Assembly: GCA_025935035.1 (NCBI GenBank)
Contig: JAICWB010000003.1
Location: 1-33,115 of the forward strand
Source: Terriglobales bacterium
Lineage (GTDB): Bacteria; Acidobacteriota; Terriglobia; Terriglobales; Acidobacteriaceae
Direction: 5' to 3'
Length of the DNA: 33,115 nucleotides
A program made the translations under genes and the position numbers. The notes under the pieces were generated by a model. The model ran no database searches. It was not told the DNA's origin and saw only the letters and a list, made by a program, of their open reading frames with translations. Positions 1 to 8,479 of the stretch are shown here, one piece after another; position 1 is the first letter of the stretch, and every line of letters starts with the position of its first letter.

Positions 1-698
1 GCCCGATCTTTCGATGTGTAGGTCTCGCGCGAGAGCAGCGCGATGATGCCCATGGAGACGACCGCGGGAAATCGCGCGGCGGCCAGTGGCCAATACACCG
101 CCGAGACGCCGGCGAACTTTATGAAGATGAGGAAGAATCCGAATCCGGCGGATGCGAGCAGAGCTAGGCCGAGGCCTTTAGGTTTGCCGCGTGACGCGGT
201 ATTCGAGGCTGCGTTCAAGTGTGTGGACTGCGAGGTCGGGGGAACACTACTGTCGTCGGGGGAAGATGGTGCCGCTGCGACAATGCGCTCGGGGCGCGAG
301 ATGAGAATGATGCCGACCGCGGCGAGAGCAAATCCGTAGAGCTGGATGGTGCGCGGCAGGCCTTGGGTGACGAGTCCGTAGGACATGGGCAGCACCGCGG
401 TAAGCACCGCAGTGATAGGCGCGACGATGCCCATCTTGCCTACGGCGAGCGCGCGGTAGAGAGCGACGAGTCCGACGGTGCCGGCGGTTCCGGCAGCGAT
501 GCCCCAAAGCATCTCGCGCATGCCGGGCACGGGTTCACCGCGCAGCAGCGCGAGCACGATCATCAGCGCCATGCCGGTAGTGTGCGCAACCAGCACGACT
601 TTGTAGACGTTAGCGGTGCGGGAGGCGAGCCCGCCGCTAAAGTCGGCGACGCCCCAACAAACGGCGGAGCCGAGGCTGTAAGAGATGGGAGCTAGCAA
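1..698 (-). CDS. EamA/DMT-family membrane transporter (3' end off the window)
   Basis: The minus strand is open from about 698 to the window edge and reads as a polytopic membrane protein. Seven hydrophobic segments are visible. Five come first, then a polar Ser/Pro/Asn-rich linker of about 35 residues, then two more. This fits the two five-helix halves of the drug/metabolite transporter (EamA) fold, with about three helices missing beyond the edge. The first segment reads SLGSAVCWGVADFSGG, a typical EamA N-terminus. No ATG begins the frame; TTG at 698 is the most plausible start, without a convincing Shine-Dalgarno. The gene lies downstream of eno on the same strand, about 80 bases away. The substrate cannot be inferred. 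Family call fairly sure, start unsure. Confidence 0.72.
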   Translation of the reverse strand, partial: MLAPISYSLGSAVCWGVADFSGGLASRTANVYKVVLVAHTTGMALMIVLALLRGEPVPGMREMLWGIAAGTAGTVGLVALYRALAVGKMGIVAPITAVLTAVLPMSYGLVTQGLPRTIQLYGFALAAVGIILISRPERIVAAAPSSPDDSSVPPTSQSTHLNAASNTASRGKPKGLGLALLASAGFGFFLIFIKFAGVSAVYWPLAAARFPAVVSMGIIALLSRETYTSKDR

Positions 699-708
699 GC
701 GCGTTTCA

Positions 709-750
709 CACGAAGGTACACGATGGTGGCACGAAGGAACACGATGATTT
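709..750. repeat. Short direct repeat, 21-bp period, between eno and the EamA gene
   Basis: Two copies of a 21-bp unit lie head to tail at 709-729 and 730-750. The first 17 bases of each differ at one position, and the tails diverge. Within each copy the core CACGAWGG occurs twice about 10 bases apart. The array sits immediately upstream of the EamA frame. It contains no start codon or obvious promoter and looks like an intergenic low-complexity repeat. Confidence 0.6.
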
Positions 751-779
751 GAACAAGAGAATCAAAATCGAGTGAGAGA

Positions 780-2104
<1,325 letters not shown>

Positions 2105-2204
2105 AATGACGGAGCGTCGCTGTTATCGAACTTGGTTCTGGGTTTCTTTGGGTATTGTCCGGTTTTTGTGGGTGTCTTAACCTCAGATGTGAGAGGAGCA
2201 AAAC

Positions 2205-2948
2205 ATGACTACACTCCGCAAAGTTACCGCCATGACTGCATTGCTGGCTTTCAATCTGTCAGCAATGGCGCAACAACAGAAGCCTTCAGCGGCGAAGGCC
2301 GCACCGGAACAGCGAGAAGAAGTTACGCAGCCGCAACAGCAATCGCCAACATTGACGCAGCCGGCGCCGGCGCAACAAGGCGCGCAGAACCTGGCACTGC
2401 CGATGGGCACCGCCGTGAAGATGAAATTGGAGACCATACTTTCGACCATCGCCAACAAGGCAGGCGATCCGTTTGCCGGTCGCGTGACGGAAGATGTGAG
2501 CATGAATGGGCAGGTGGTTATCCCTGTGGGATCTTCGATCCAGGGACATGTGATACGGGTGAACAGCACGCGTCGATATAAAGGACTGCCGGCGCTGGAT
2601 CTGCGTCCGGAGAGTGTCACCACTCCTGACGGACAGAAGTACACGCTGAATGCCGTGGTAGTCGATACGGACCGGGATTCGAAAACGAAGGTGAATGACG
2701 AAGGCACGATCCAAGGCGAAGGCATGGACCGGCGCGACAAGATCGAAGTTGCCGGCGGCGCAGCGGGCGGCGCGATCATGGGCGGGCTGATGTCTGGCGC
2801 AAAAGGATCTTTGGTCGGCGCGGTTGTAGGTGGCGCTGCGGCGACGGTGTACTGGCTGTCAAAACATAAGTCAGCAACACTGCAACCGGGGACGGAAATC
2901 GTGATGGAGCTTAGCCGTCCGATGACGCTGAATGCGGCAGCAGATTGA
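2205..2948 (+). CDS. Exported protein with C-terminal glycine-zipper segment
   Basis: I do not recognise a named family. The 247-residue product begins with a signal peptide (charged start, hydrophobic core, cleavage near SAMA-QQ). A Gln/Pro/Ala-rich linker follows to about residue 62. Then comes a beta-rich domain (about 65-170) with the pattern of the TrbI/VirB10-like beta-barrel seen in many acidobacterial secreted proteins: GTAVKMKLET, FAGRVTEDV and VIPVGSSIQGHV. A glycine-rich stretch (about 182-212) containing AGGAAGGAIMGGLM resembles glycine-zipper membrane segments. The C-terminus has another short beta motif, GTEIVMELSRP. The ATG at 2205 follows a GAGAGG ribosome site at good spacing. 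The gene stands alone and ends at an intrinsic terminator, so it is probably monocistronic. An envelope-associated role is inferred. Confidence 0.8.
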   Translation: MTTLRKVTAMTALLAFNLSAMAQQQKPSAAKAAPEQREEVTQPQQQSPTLTQPAPAQQGAQNLALPMGTAVKMKLETILSTIANKAGDPFAGRVTEDVSMNGQVVIPVGSSIQGHVIRVNSTRRYKGLPALDLRPESVTTPDGQKYTLNAVVVDTDRDSKTKVNDEGTIQGEGMDRRDKIEVAGGAAGGAIMGGLMSGAKGSLVGAVVGGAAATVYWLSKHKSATLQPGTEIVMELSRPMTLNAAAD

Positions 2949-2969
2949 TTTTGTGCGCTCGCGTGCACG

Positions 2970-2996
2970 GCGGGAGCCTCAGGCTCCCGCTTTTTT
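2970..2996 (+). terminator. Intrinsic terminator
   Basis: A perfect 9-bp stem (GCGGGAGCC / GGCTCCCGC, 2970-2978 and 2982-2990) with a TCA loop is followed directly by six T residues (2991-2996). It lies 22 bases after the stop codon of the exported protein. On the opposite strand the hairpin has no trailing T run, so it should act mainly on the plus-strand gene. Confidence 0.9.
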
Positions 2997-3003
2997 GTGC
3001 GTA

Positions 3004-4062
3004 TTATTTTTGCAGTGACAGATGCGCGACGCGCTTCCCTACTTTTCCGCCAGCCTGCATACCGCCGACGATGACCAATCCGGTCTGATCTGCTGCGAGA
3101 GCGCGGGCATCAAGAGTTGGTTGGGGATCGTCAGGCAGAATCTGCCATGCGTGCTTGTCGGTGTCCCACGCGTAGGTGACGGCAGAAGGCGCGGCTGGAT
3201 GACCGTCGTGACTTATGCTGTCAAAGGTATAAGGAACTTCACTACCGCCGCTGAAGACCACGCTTTTATTCCAGGCGGCTGCAGCCATGCCGAACCTGGC
3301 TTTGCCGGGATGCGATGACATCTGCGTCCAATCAATCTTGAATGGCCCTGTTGCGACGATTCGGCCTTGCCAACATTCATCCGTAGCCGTATAGAGCGAT
3401 TTTCGCGTGGCCTCTTTGTCAGAATCCACGTACGCACCGCCGCAGTAGGCGATGGTCTTGTGGGCGATCGCACCTGCGTGCCCGAAGACAGGCTTGCCGG
3501 CGATGACGTTGCCGGGACGCCAGTGGTCATGCAAGGTGTCATAAATCTGAATGTTGGGAATGGCGCCGGTCTTTGACCATCCGGAAATCAGAAGAATAAA
3601 TCGGTTGTTGACAACGGCGGCGACGGAATCGCTCACCGGAATGGGGATCGGAATACCTTTAGCCCAGTAGCCTTGCGTGGGTTCGTCCGCGCTAGGCGTG
3701 TAGATGTCAACATCGCCGACGACGGTTTCAGTCCCCTGCTCATCCACTGTGTAGCCGCCGAGGACAAAGACTTGACCGTCAACGCTGACGGCGCTGGCGC
3801 CGAGCCGTCCACGCTTGCCGGGGACGGGAGGCAAAACGCGCCACTCCGCATGGTAGGAATCGTAGACCATGGCGTTAGTGGTGATGGCGGAGGCATTGCG
3901 CTCCTTCCCAACGCCCATGAATGAATAAATGAGCGCGCGGTCTTTGTGGACGAAACTGGCGACAGCGTTGTTGGTCACCGCGCTGGGCAGCGGTGGGAGA
4001 TCGGTCCAGCGGGAATCTGCCGGAGCAAACAGAAGTAAGAGAACGAGGAGCGGGAGTCGCAT
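3004..4062 (-). CDS. Secreted kelch-repeat beta-propeller protein
   Basis: The 352-residue product has an N-terminal signal peptide (MRLPLLVLLLLFAPADS) and then kelch-type blades throughout. Repeated cores end in GG preceded by hydrophobic residues, as in VFVLGGY, IAYCGGAY, VVFSGGSEV and LVIVGGMQ, each paired with a downstream Y or W. The architecture resembles the NanM/galactose-oxidase-like six-bladed propeller without an added catalytic domain, so binding or sugar isomerisation are possible but unproven. The frame could extend one codon to a TTG at 4065; the ATG at 4062 is preferred. It lies 27 bases after the DUF151 stop on the same strand and may be the last gene of the miaB operon. Confidence 0.82.
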   Translation of the reverse strand: MRLPLLVLLLLFAPADSRWTDLPPLPSAVTNNAVASFVHKDRALIYSFMGVGKERNASAITTNAMVYDSYHAEWRVLPPVPGKRGRLGASAVSVDGQVFVLGGYTVDEQGTETVVGDVDIYTPSADEPTQGYWAKGIPIPIPVSDSVAAVVNNRFILLISGWSKTGAIPNIQIYDTLHDHWRPGNVIAGKPVFGHAGAIAHKTIAYCGGAYVDSDKEATRKSLYTATDECWQGRIVATGPFKIDWTQMSSHPGKARFGMAAAAWNKSVVFSGGSEVPYTFDSISHDGHPAAPSAVTYAWDTDKHAWQILPDDPQPTLDARALAADQTGLVIVGGMQAGGKVGKRVAHLSLQK

Positions 4063-4089
4063 CAAGAAGGTTCGGCCGTCAGTAAAGAC

Positions 4090-4575
4090 TTACATCTTAT
4101 AGTGGCCGAGGTCGTCGTCATTCAAATTCTCAAGCCACTTACGCATCTCTTCACTGGTCTGCTTGCCAGTTGTGGGTGTGGATTGCTTCGACGATTTCAG
4201 GACGGATTCTTCCACGAAGATGGGGCAATCGAGGCGGAGAGCGAGCGCGAGTGCGTCTGAAGGACGAGAGTCAATGCTGATGATGTGGCCGTCACGTTCC
4301 ATCCAGATAACGGCGAAGAAGGTGTCGTCACGAAGTTCTGACACGACGACTTTACGCACGCTCGCTTCGAGGCCGGTGAGAACGTTCTTGATGAGGTCGT
4401 GGGTCTGTGGGCGAGGTAACGCTATCTTTTCGATCTCGAGCGCGATGGCGTTGGCTTCGTAAATGCCGACCCAGATGGGAAGCACACCTTCACCGGTGGC
4501 GTCCTTGAGGACGACGATGGGACTGTTGGTGACGGGGTCCATCATCAGACCGCGAATCTTCATTTCTATTTCCAT
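4090..4575 (-). CDS. Bifunctional nuclease (DUF151/BFN) family protein
   Basis: The 161-residue product matches the DUF151 bifunctional nuclease domain over residues 1 to about 130. Typical stretches are an N-terminal KIRGLMMDPVTNSPIVVLKD, then LPIWVGIYEANAIAL, and SIDSRPSDALALALR. Members of this family have been linked to RNase/DNase activity and to stress responses; in most bacteria the role is unclear. The C-terminal 30 residues are polar and acidic. The start is well fixed: AAAGGAGG lies four bases before the ATG at 4575. It follows miaB with 12 bases between stop and start, so the two are almost certainly co-transcribed. A shared role in RNA metabolism is plausible but inferred. Confidence 0.92.
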   Translation of the reverse strand: MEIEMKIRGLMMDPVTNSPIVVLKDATGEGVLPIWVGIYEANAIALEIEKIALPRPQTHDLIKNVLTGLEASVRKVVVSELRDDTFFAVIWMERDGHIISIDSRPSDALALALRLDCPIFVEESVLKSSKQSTPTTGKQTSEEMRKWLENLNDDDLGHYKM

Positions 4576-4587
4576 CGTGCCTCCTTT

Positions 4588-5964
4588 TTATACGGTGATC
4601 ATCTCGCCGACCAAACTGTTGGGCAGCGCCTTGGTGATACGCACGTCAACGTAACTGCCGATTGCGGGCTGAATGAGCGCGTTGGTTGTGAAGTTAACGG
4701 TCTTGTTTTGCGAGTGGCGGCCGAGGAGCTGTCCGCGAGCCTCGTTGCGGCCTTCGACCATTACCTGTGCGATCTCGCCGAGATGATGCTGATAATTGGC
4801 ACGCTGAATCTCGCGCTGGTGGTCGAGCACGCGGGTCAGGCGCGAAGACTTTTCTTCTTCTGTGATGCTGTCTTCCATGGTGATGGCGGGCGTGTTGGGC
4901 CGCGGCGAATATTTGAATGCGAAGACGGCGTCGTACTGGACTTCTGTCAGCAACGAAAGAGTGTGCTGGAAGTCGTCTTCGGTCTCGCCGGGGAAGCCTA
5001 CGATGATGTCCGTGGTGATGCTGATGCGGCGCTTGGAGGCTTTCATCCAGGCGATACATTCGAGATACTTTTCGCGGGTGTACTCGCGAGACATCAATTT
5101 GAGAACGCGGCTGGAGCCGCTTTGCACGGGAAGATGTACGTGGTCACAGAGTGTGGGCACGGTCTCAATGGCGGTGACGATCTCAGGGGTGAAGTCGCGC
5201 GGGTGCGAAGTGGTGAAGCGAACACGGCGGATGCCGGGGACCTTTCCGACTGCAGCGAGCAATTCCGCGAAGGACATTTCGCCGCTGGGGTCCTTGTAGG
5301 AATTTACGTTCTGGCCGAGAAGTTGAACGTCAGTGAAGCCGGCTTCTGCCATGCGGCGCGCTTCCGCGAGGACAGATTCGGATGTACGGCTGCGCTCTTT
5401 CCCGCGGGTGAAAGGAACCACGCAATAGGCGCAGAACTTGTCGCAGCCTTCAATGATGGTGATGTATCCGCGATGCTTGTTCGTGCGCGCGGTGAATTCC
5501 GTATCGAAAGTCTCGCTGGTCTGGCGGTCGTCGAGGCCGGTGACGCGAGAATTCCCTGCTTCAAGTTGGACCAGCATCTGCGGCAGATTGCGATACGACG
5601 CGGAGCCGGCGACAAGCGACACATAGGGCGCGCGCTCGAAGATCTTTTCGCCTTCCTGCTGGGCGACGCAGCCGAGCACGCCAAACTTCTTGCCTTGCTT
5701 CTGGAACTTTTTGTAGTCGTTGAGGCGGTTGAAGACTTTTTGTTCTGCTTTGTCACGGATGGAACAGGTGTTGTACAGAACCAGATCCGCTTCTTCTACG
5801 GTATCAACTTGCGCGTAGCCCTCATGCACGAGGGTACCAATGACTTTTTCTGAGTCATGGGCATTCATCTGGCAACCGAAGGTCTCCAGATAGAACTTCT
5901 TACCGGTGTTGGGCTTCTCTGGCACGGATATGCCCAGTATATCGCGTTGCAACGTGCTGGGCAT
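4588..5964 (-). CDS. miaB: tRNA-2-methylthio-N6-dimethylallyladenosine synthase MiaB
   Basis: MiaB is a radical-SAM methylthiotransferase that adds the 2-methylthio group to i6A37 of tRNAs reading UNN codons. All three domains are visible. The N-terminal UPF0004 domain has its [4Fe-4S] cysteines in FGCQMN, NTCSIRDKA and GCVAQQEG. The radical-SAM core carries CDKFCAYC (CxxxCxxC) followed by VPFTRGKERSR. The C-terminal part has the TRAM-like segment. The frame can begin at TTG 5982 (464 residues) or ATG 5964 (458 residues). Neither has a good Shine-Dalgarno, and ATG is preferred. The DUF151 gene follows 12 bases downstream. MiaB is favoured over MtaB or RimO from the N-terminal motif and overall layout. 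Confidence 0.95.
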   Translation of the reverse strand: MPSTLQRDILGISVPEKPNTGKKFYLETFGCQMNAHDSEKVIGTLVHEGYAQVDTVEEADLVLYNTCSIRDKAEQKVFNRLNDYKKFQKQGKKFGVLGCVAQQEGEKIFERAPYVSLVAGSASYRNLPQMLVQLEAGNSRVTGLDDRQTSETFDTEFTARTNKHRGYITIIEGCDKFCAYCVVPFTRGKERSRTSESVLAEARRMAEAGFTDVQLLGQNVNSYKDPSGEMSFAELLAAVGKVPGIRRVRFTTSHPRDFTPEIVTAIETVPTLCDHVHLPVQSGSSRVLKLMSREYTREKYLECIAWMKASKRRISITTDIIVGFPGETEDDFQHTLSLLTEVQYDAVFAFKYSPRPNTPAITMEDSITEEEKSSRLTRVLDHQREIQRANYQHHLGEIAQVMVEGRNEARGQLLGRHSQNKTVNFTTNALIQPAIGSYVDVRITKALPNSLVGEMITV

Positions 5965-6038
5965 GGAGGCAAGGCGGTTCAAAAACTGCGGACCGATTGC
6001 GTGAAAGCTGCTGGGGTCAGATCAGAGAAGCTGACGCC

Positions 6039-6281
6039 TTACTCACTCGGTGGGGCTGGAAGAAGGTTTTTCAAACCAGCGAACCAGCGATAGACCTCAT
6101 CCATGCGGTCAATGTTCTTCGCCAGTTGGCGGCTATCTGCCGTCGTGAGCACCTGGTCCAAGTCAAAATGCTTCTTTACTTGCTGCACGATCTGGAATAG
6201 TTCACCGACTTTCGCATGCAGTATTCGAAGGTCGGTTTGCAGCTCTACGCCATCACGCGTTGCGTCCCATTTCGAACTCAT
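6039..6281 (-). CDS. Small helical protein, unknown function
   Basis: An 80-residue frame with ATG at 6281 encodes a hydrophilic protein. It is predicted by eye to be almost entirely helical, with heptad-like spacing in segments such as LHAKVGELFQIVQQVKKHF and RQLAKNIDRMDEVYRWF, suggesting a short coiled coil. It lacks a signal peptide or cysteines. The ribosome site is weak. It sits about 75 bases upstream of miaB on the same strand and is divergent from the ArsR-type regulator, so it may be the first gene of the miaB operon. The composition looks like a real protein rather than an antisense shadow, but the call rests only on that and on its position. Confidence 0.55.
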   Translation of the reverse strand: MSSKWDATRDGVELQTDLRILHAKVGELFQIVQQVKKHFDLDQVLTTADSRQLAKNIDRMDEVYRWFAGLKNLLPAPPSE

Positions 6282-6319
6282 GCTGGAGCCCTGCCCCCTG
6301 GAGGGTTGATCGCAACATT

Positions 6320-6357
6320 ATATTCATTTAGTTGCTTATATAGCAATTTACGAATAT
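6320..6357. promoter_or_regulatory. AT-rich imperfect inverted repeat, candidate ArsR-type operator
   Basis: Left arm 6320-6335 and right arm 6343-6357 are imperfect inverted copies. The arms read ATATTCATTTAGTTGC and, reverse-complemented, ATATTCGTAAATTGC, with a 7-base centre. AT-rich imperfect palindromes over the promoter are typical operators for ArsR/SmtB-family repressors. It covers the candidate -35 and spacer of the regulator's own promoter, which suggests autoregulation. Confidence 0.55.
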
Positions 6358-6360
6358 AGT
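6332..6360 (+). promoter_or_regulatory. Candidate sigma-70 promoter for the arsR-type gene and sulP
   Basis: TTGCTT (6332-6337) and TATAGT (6355-6360) are separated by exactly 17 bases. The predicted start of transcription, about 6367, is only three bases before the ATG at 6370, so the message would be nearly leaderless. The promoter is embedded in the inverted repeat at 6320-6357. Confidence 0.5.
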
Positions 6361-6369
6361 CTGTGAGGT

Positions 6370-6711
6370 ATGACTGAGTTAAGGCGGTTTAAAGCTGATT
6401 TTTTTAAGGCACTTGCACACCCTCTGCGCATAGCGATGGTTGATGCTCTTCGCGATGGCGAGCTTGGCGTGAACGAGTTATGTTCCAAGCTCCACGTGGA
6501 ACAAAGCACTGTCTCGCAGCAGCTGGCGGTCCTTCGCAGCCGGAATATCGTGGTGGGGCGTAAAGACGGACTGAATGTTTACTACTCGGTTCGCGACATC
6601 ACCGTATTCAAGCTTTTGGATGTAGCGAAGCAGATATTCACCAATCACTTTGTGGGCATGCAGGGCATGCTGGCTGAATTAAAGGCCCCGCAAACGGGAG
6701 TTCGTCGTTGA
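6370..6711 (+). CDS. ArsR/SmtB-family winged-helix repressor
   Basis: The 113-residue protein is a compact ArsR-type regulator. The helix-turn-helix region includes FKALAHPLRIAMVDALRDGE, then GVNELCSKLHVEQSTVSQQLAVLRSRNIV, followed by the wing GRKDGLNVYYSV and a C-terminal dimerisation helix. The classical metal box ELCVCDL is reduced to ELCSKL with a single Cys, so thiol-metal sensing through that box is unlikely and the signal is unknown. Its stop codon is one base from the sulP ATG, so the pair is co-transcribed. The upstream promoter lies inside an inverted repeat, consistent with the protein repressing its own operon and thereby controlling anion transport. Family call secure; ligand unknown. 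Confidence 0.9.
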   Translation: MTELRRFKADFFKALAHPLRIAMVDALRDGELGVNELCSKLHVEQSTVSQQLAVLRSRNIVVGRKDGLNVYYSVRDITVFKLLDVAKQIFTNHFVGMQGMLAELKAPQTGVRR

Positions 6712-6712
6712 G

Positions 6713-8461
6713 ATGAGGGAGCTGTTTGCCGGCGCAAAGGTGATGGAGCGGCTACCTAAGTCTCTGGTTCTCTTCCGAGACTACGACCGGAAGAAGCTCG
6801 TCTCTGATGTTATTGCCGGCATAACCGTCGGGTTGGTTGCGCTTCCCCTCGCCATGGCATTCGCCATTGCATCGGGCGTGCCGCCGCAAGCTGGACTCTA
6901 CTGTGCCATCGTCGCTGGTTTTCTAATATCTGCATTGGGAGGCTCCTCTACGCAGATCGGTGGTCCCACGGGCGCATTCGTGGTTGTGGTATTTGGAATC
7001 GTTGCGAGATACGGCATTGACGGCCTTTTCATGTGTACGCTGATGGCGGGCGCGATGCTGGTCGTCATCGGAGCAACCGGACTCGGCACTGCCGTAAAGT
7101 TCATTCCACGGCCAGTCGTAGTCGGCTTCACGAATGGTATCGCCGTCATCATTGCGAGCACACAAATCAGGGACTTCTTTGGACTCAAGGTTGAAAAGGT
7201 CCCAGGGGAGTTTGTGGCTCGCATGACAATCCTGTTACATAACGCAAACACTTTTTCTGCCGCCGACACGAGCCTCGCAGTGATCTCGCTACTGTTGATC
7301 GTTGTCTTCATTCGTTATGTGAAGAAGATCCCGGGATACATCGTTGCCCTTTTTGCCGGCACGGCCCTTGTAGTCACGTTAAGACTGCCAGTGGCTACCA
7401 TCGGATCCCGCTTCGGAGGGATTCCATCTGGAATACCGGCGATGCACATCCCCACATTTCGCGCAGGTCTGTTGAGACCGCTGATCTCGCCGGCCATTAC
7501 TGTGGCAATGCTCGGCGCCATTGAATCTTTGATGTCAGCCGTAGTCTCAGACCGTATGAGCGGAGACAGACATAATCCCAATGTCGAATTAGTTGGACAA
7601 GGGATAGCGAACATCATGTCACCGCTTTTCGGTGGCTTACCCGCCACCGGCGCTATTGCTCGAACTGCGACCAACATCCGCTCGGGCGCGAAAACGCCGC
7701 TCGCGGGAATGGTCCATGCATTGACCTTATTAATGGTGATCACGTTCGTCGCTCCCATGGCGCGTTTCATACCGATGTCAGCGCTGGCGGCGATACTCCT
7801 GGTGGTGTCATACAACATGGGCGAGTGGCATGAGATACCGGAGCTGCTGAAACTTTCCCGATTGGAAGTGGGCACGTGGCTCGTGACTTTTCTGCTGACA
7901 GTATTCGCCGACCTTACCGTGGCAGTGGAAGCGGGAATGATCCTGGCTGCGCTGGTATTTATTCATAAGGTTACGGCGACGACAACGGTATCCGAAGTCA
8001 CGCAAGAATACGTGCGAGAGGGCTACGCTCATATCTTGCAGCATAAGGAAATACCGCCCTACGTAGTCATTTTCCGGATCCACGGGCCATTTTTATTTGG
8101 CGGAACGGACAAGATCCAAGAGATCCTCTCACGGCTTGGCGACTTGCCGCCCATCGTGATCCTGCGCCTGCGCAATATGACTGCGATCGATGCGACCGGC
8201 CTGCAGGCGCTAAAACATTTAGCGAATGAGATACACGCATCGAAGCGCGAGTTGATCTTATGCGGAGCACGGGAACAGCCTGCACAACTGATGCGCCAGG
8301 CTGATTTTCAAGAGCACGTGGGCTGCGGAAATGTTAGAGCCAACATTGGCGATGCATTGAACCGAGCTAAAGAACTGTATCCAAGCATGACCAAGAACAG
8401 TTCACCCGAGATGAAATGGGGCAGGAGGAGTACTGACATGCGGCCCCTCGTCTCCGGGTAA
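6713..8461 (+). CDS. SulP-family anion transporter with STAS domain
   Basis: The 582-residue protein is a SulP (SLC26) transporter. The membrane part (about 25-420) has many hydrophobic helices and the SulP signature around VSDVIAGITVGLVALPLAMAF, then PPQAGLYCAIVAG and the GGPTGAFVVVV loop. GLPATGAIARTATNIRSGAKTP matches the conserved mid-region. The C-terminal cytosolic STAS domain (about 440-560) contains PPIVILRLRNMTAIDATGLQAL. Family members move sulfate, bicarbonate or other anions, often with sodium or proton coupling; sequence alone does not decide which. It follows the ArsR-type gene by one base. A second in-frame ATG at 6743 is possible. It converges with the histidine kinase gene, 18 bases apart. 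Confidence 0.93.
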   Translation: MRELFAGAKVMERLPKSLVLFRDYDRKKLVSDVIAGITVGLVALPLAMAFAIASGVPPQAGLYCAIVAGFLISALGGSSTQIGGPTGAFVVVVFGIVARYGIDGLFMCTLMAGAMLVVIGATGLGTAVKFIPRPVVVGFTNGIAVIIASTQIRDFFGLKVEKVPGEFVARMTILLHNANTFSAADTSLAVISLLLIVVFIRYVKKIPGYIVALFAGTALVVTLRLPVATIGSRFGGIPSGIPAMHIPTFRAGLLRPLISPAITVAMLGAIESLMSAVVSDRMSGDRHNPNVELVGQGIANIMSPLFGGLPATGAIARTATNIRSGAKTPLAGMVHALTLLMVITFVAPMARFIPMSALAAILLVVSYNMGEWHEIPELLKLSRLEVGTWLVTFLLTVFADLTVAVEAGMILAALVFIHKVTATTTVSEVTQEYVREGYAHILQHKEIPPYVVIFRIHGPFLFGGTDKIQEILSRLGDLPPIVILRLRNMTAIDATGLQALKHLANEIHASKRELILCGAREQPAQLMRQADFQEHVGCGNVRANIGDALNRAKELYPSMTKNSSPEMKWGRRSTDMRPLVSG

Positions 8462-8479
8462 GAGCTTTTGGGAACCAGA

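Noticed and set aside
4708-5853. Long plus-strand open frame (381 codons) antisense to miaB
   Set aside because: The opposite strand encodes an intact MiaB with all cysteine motifs; the antisense product has no recognisable features or ribosome site.
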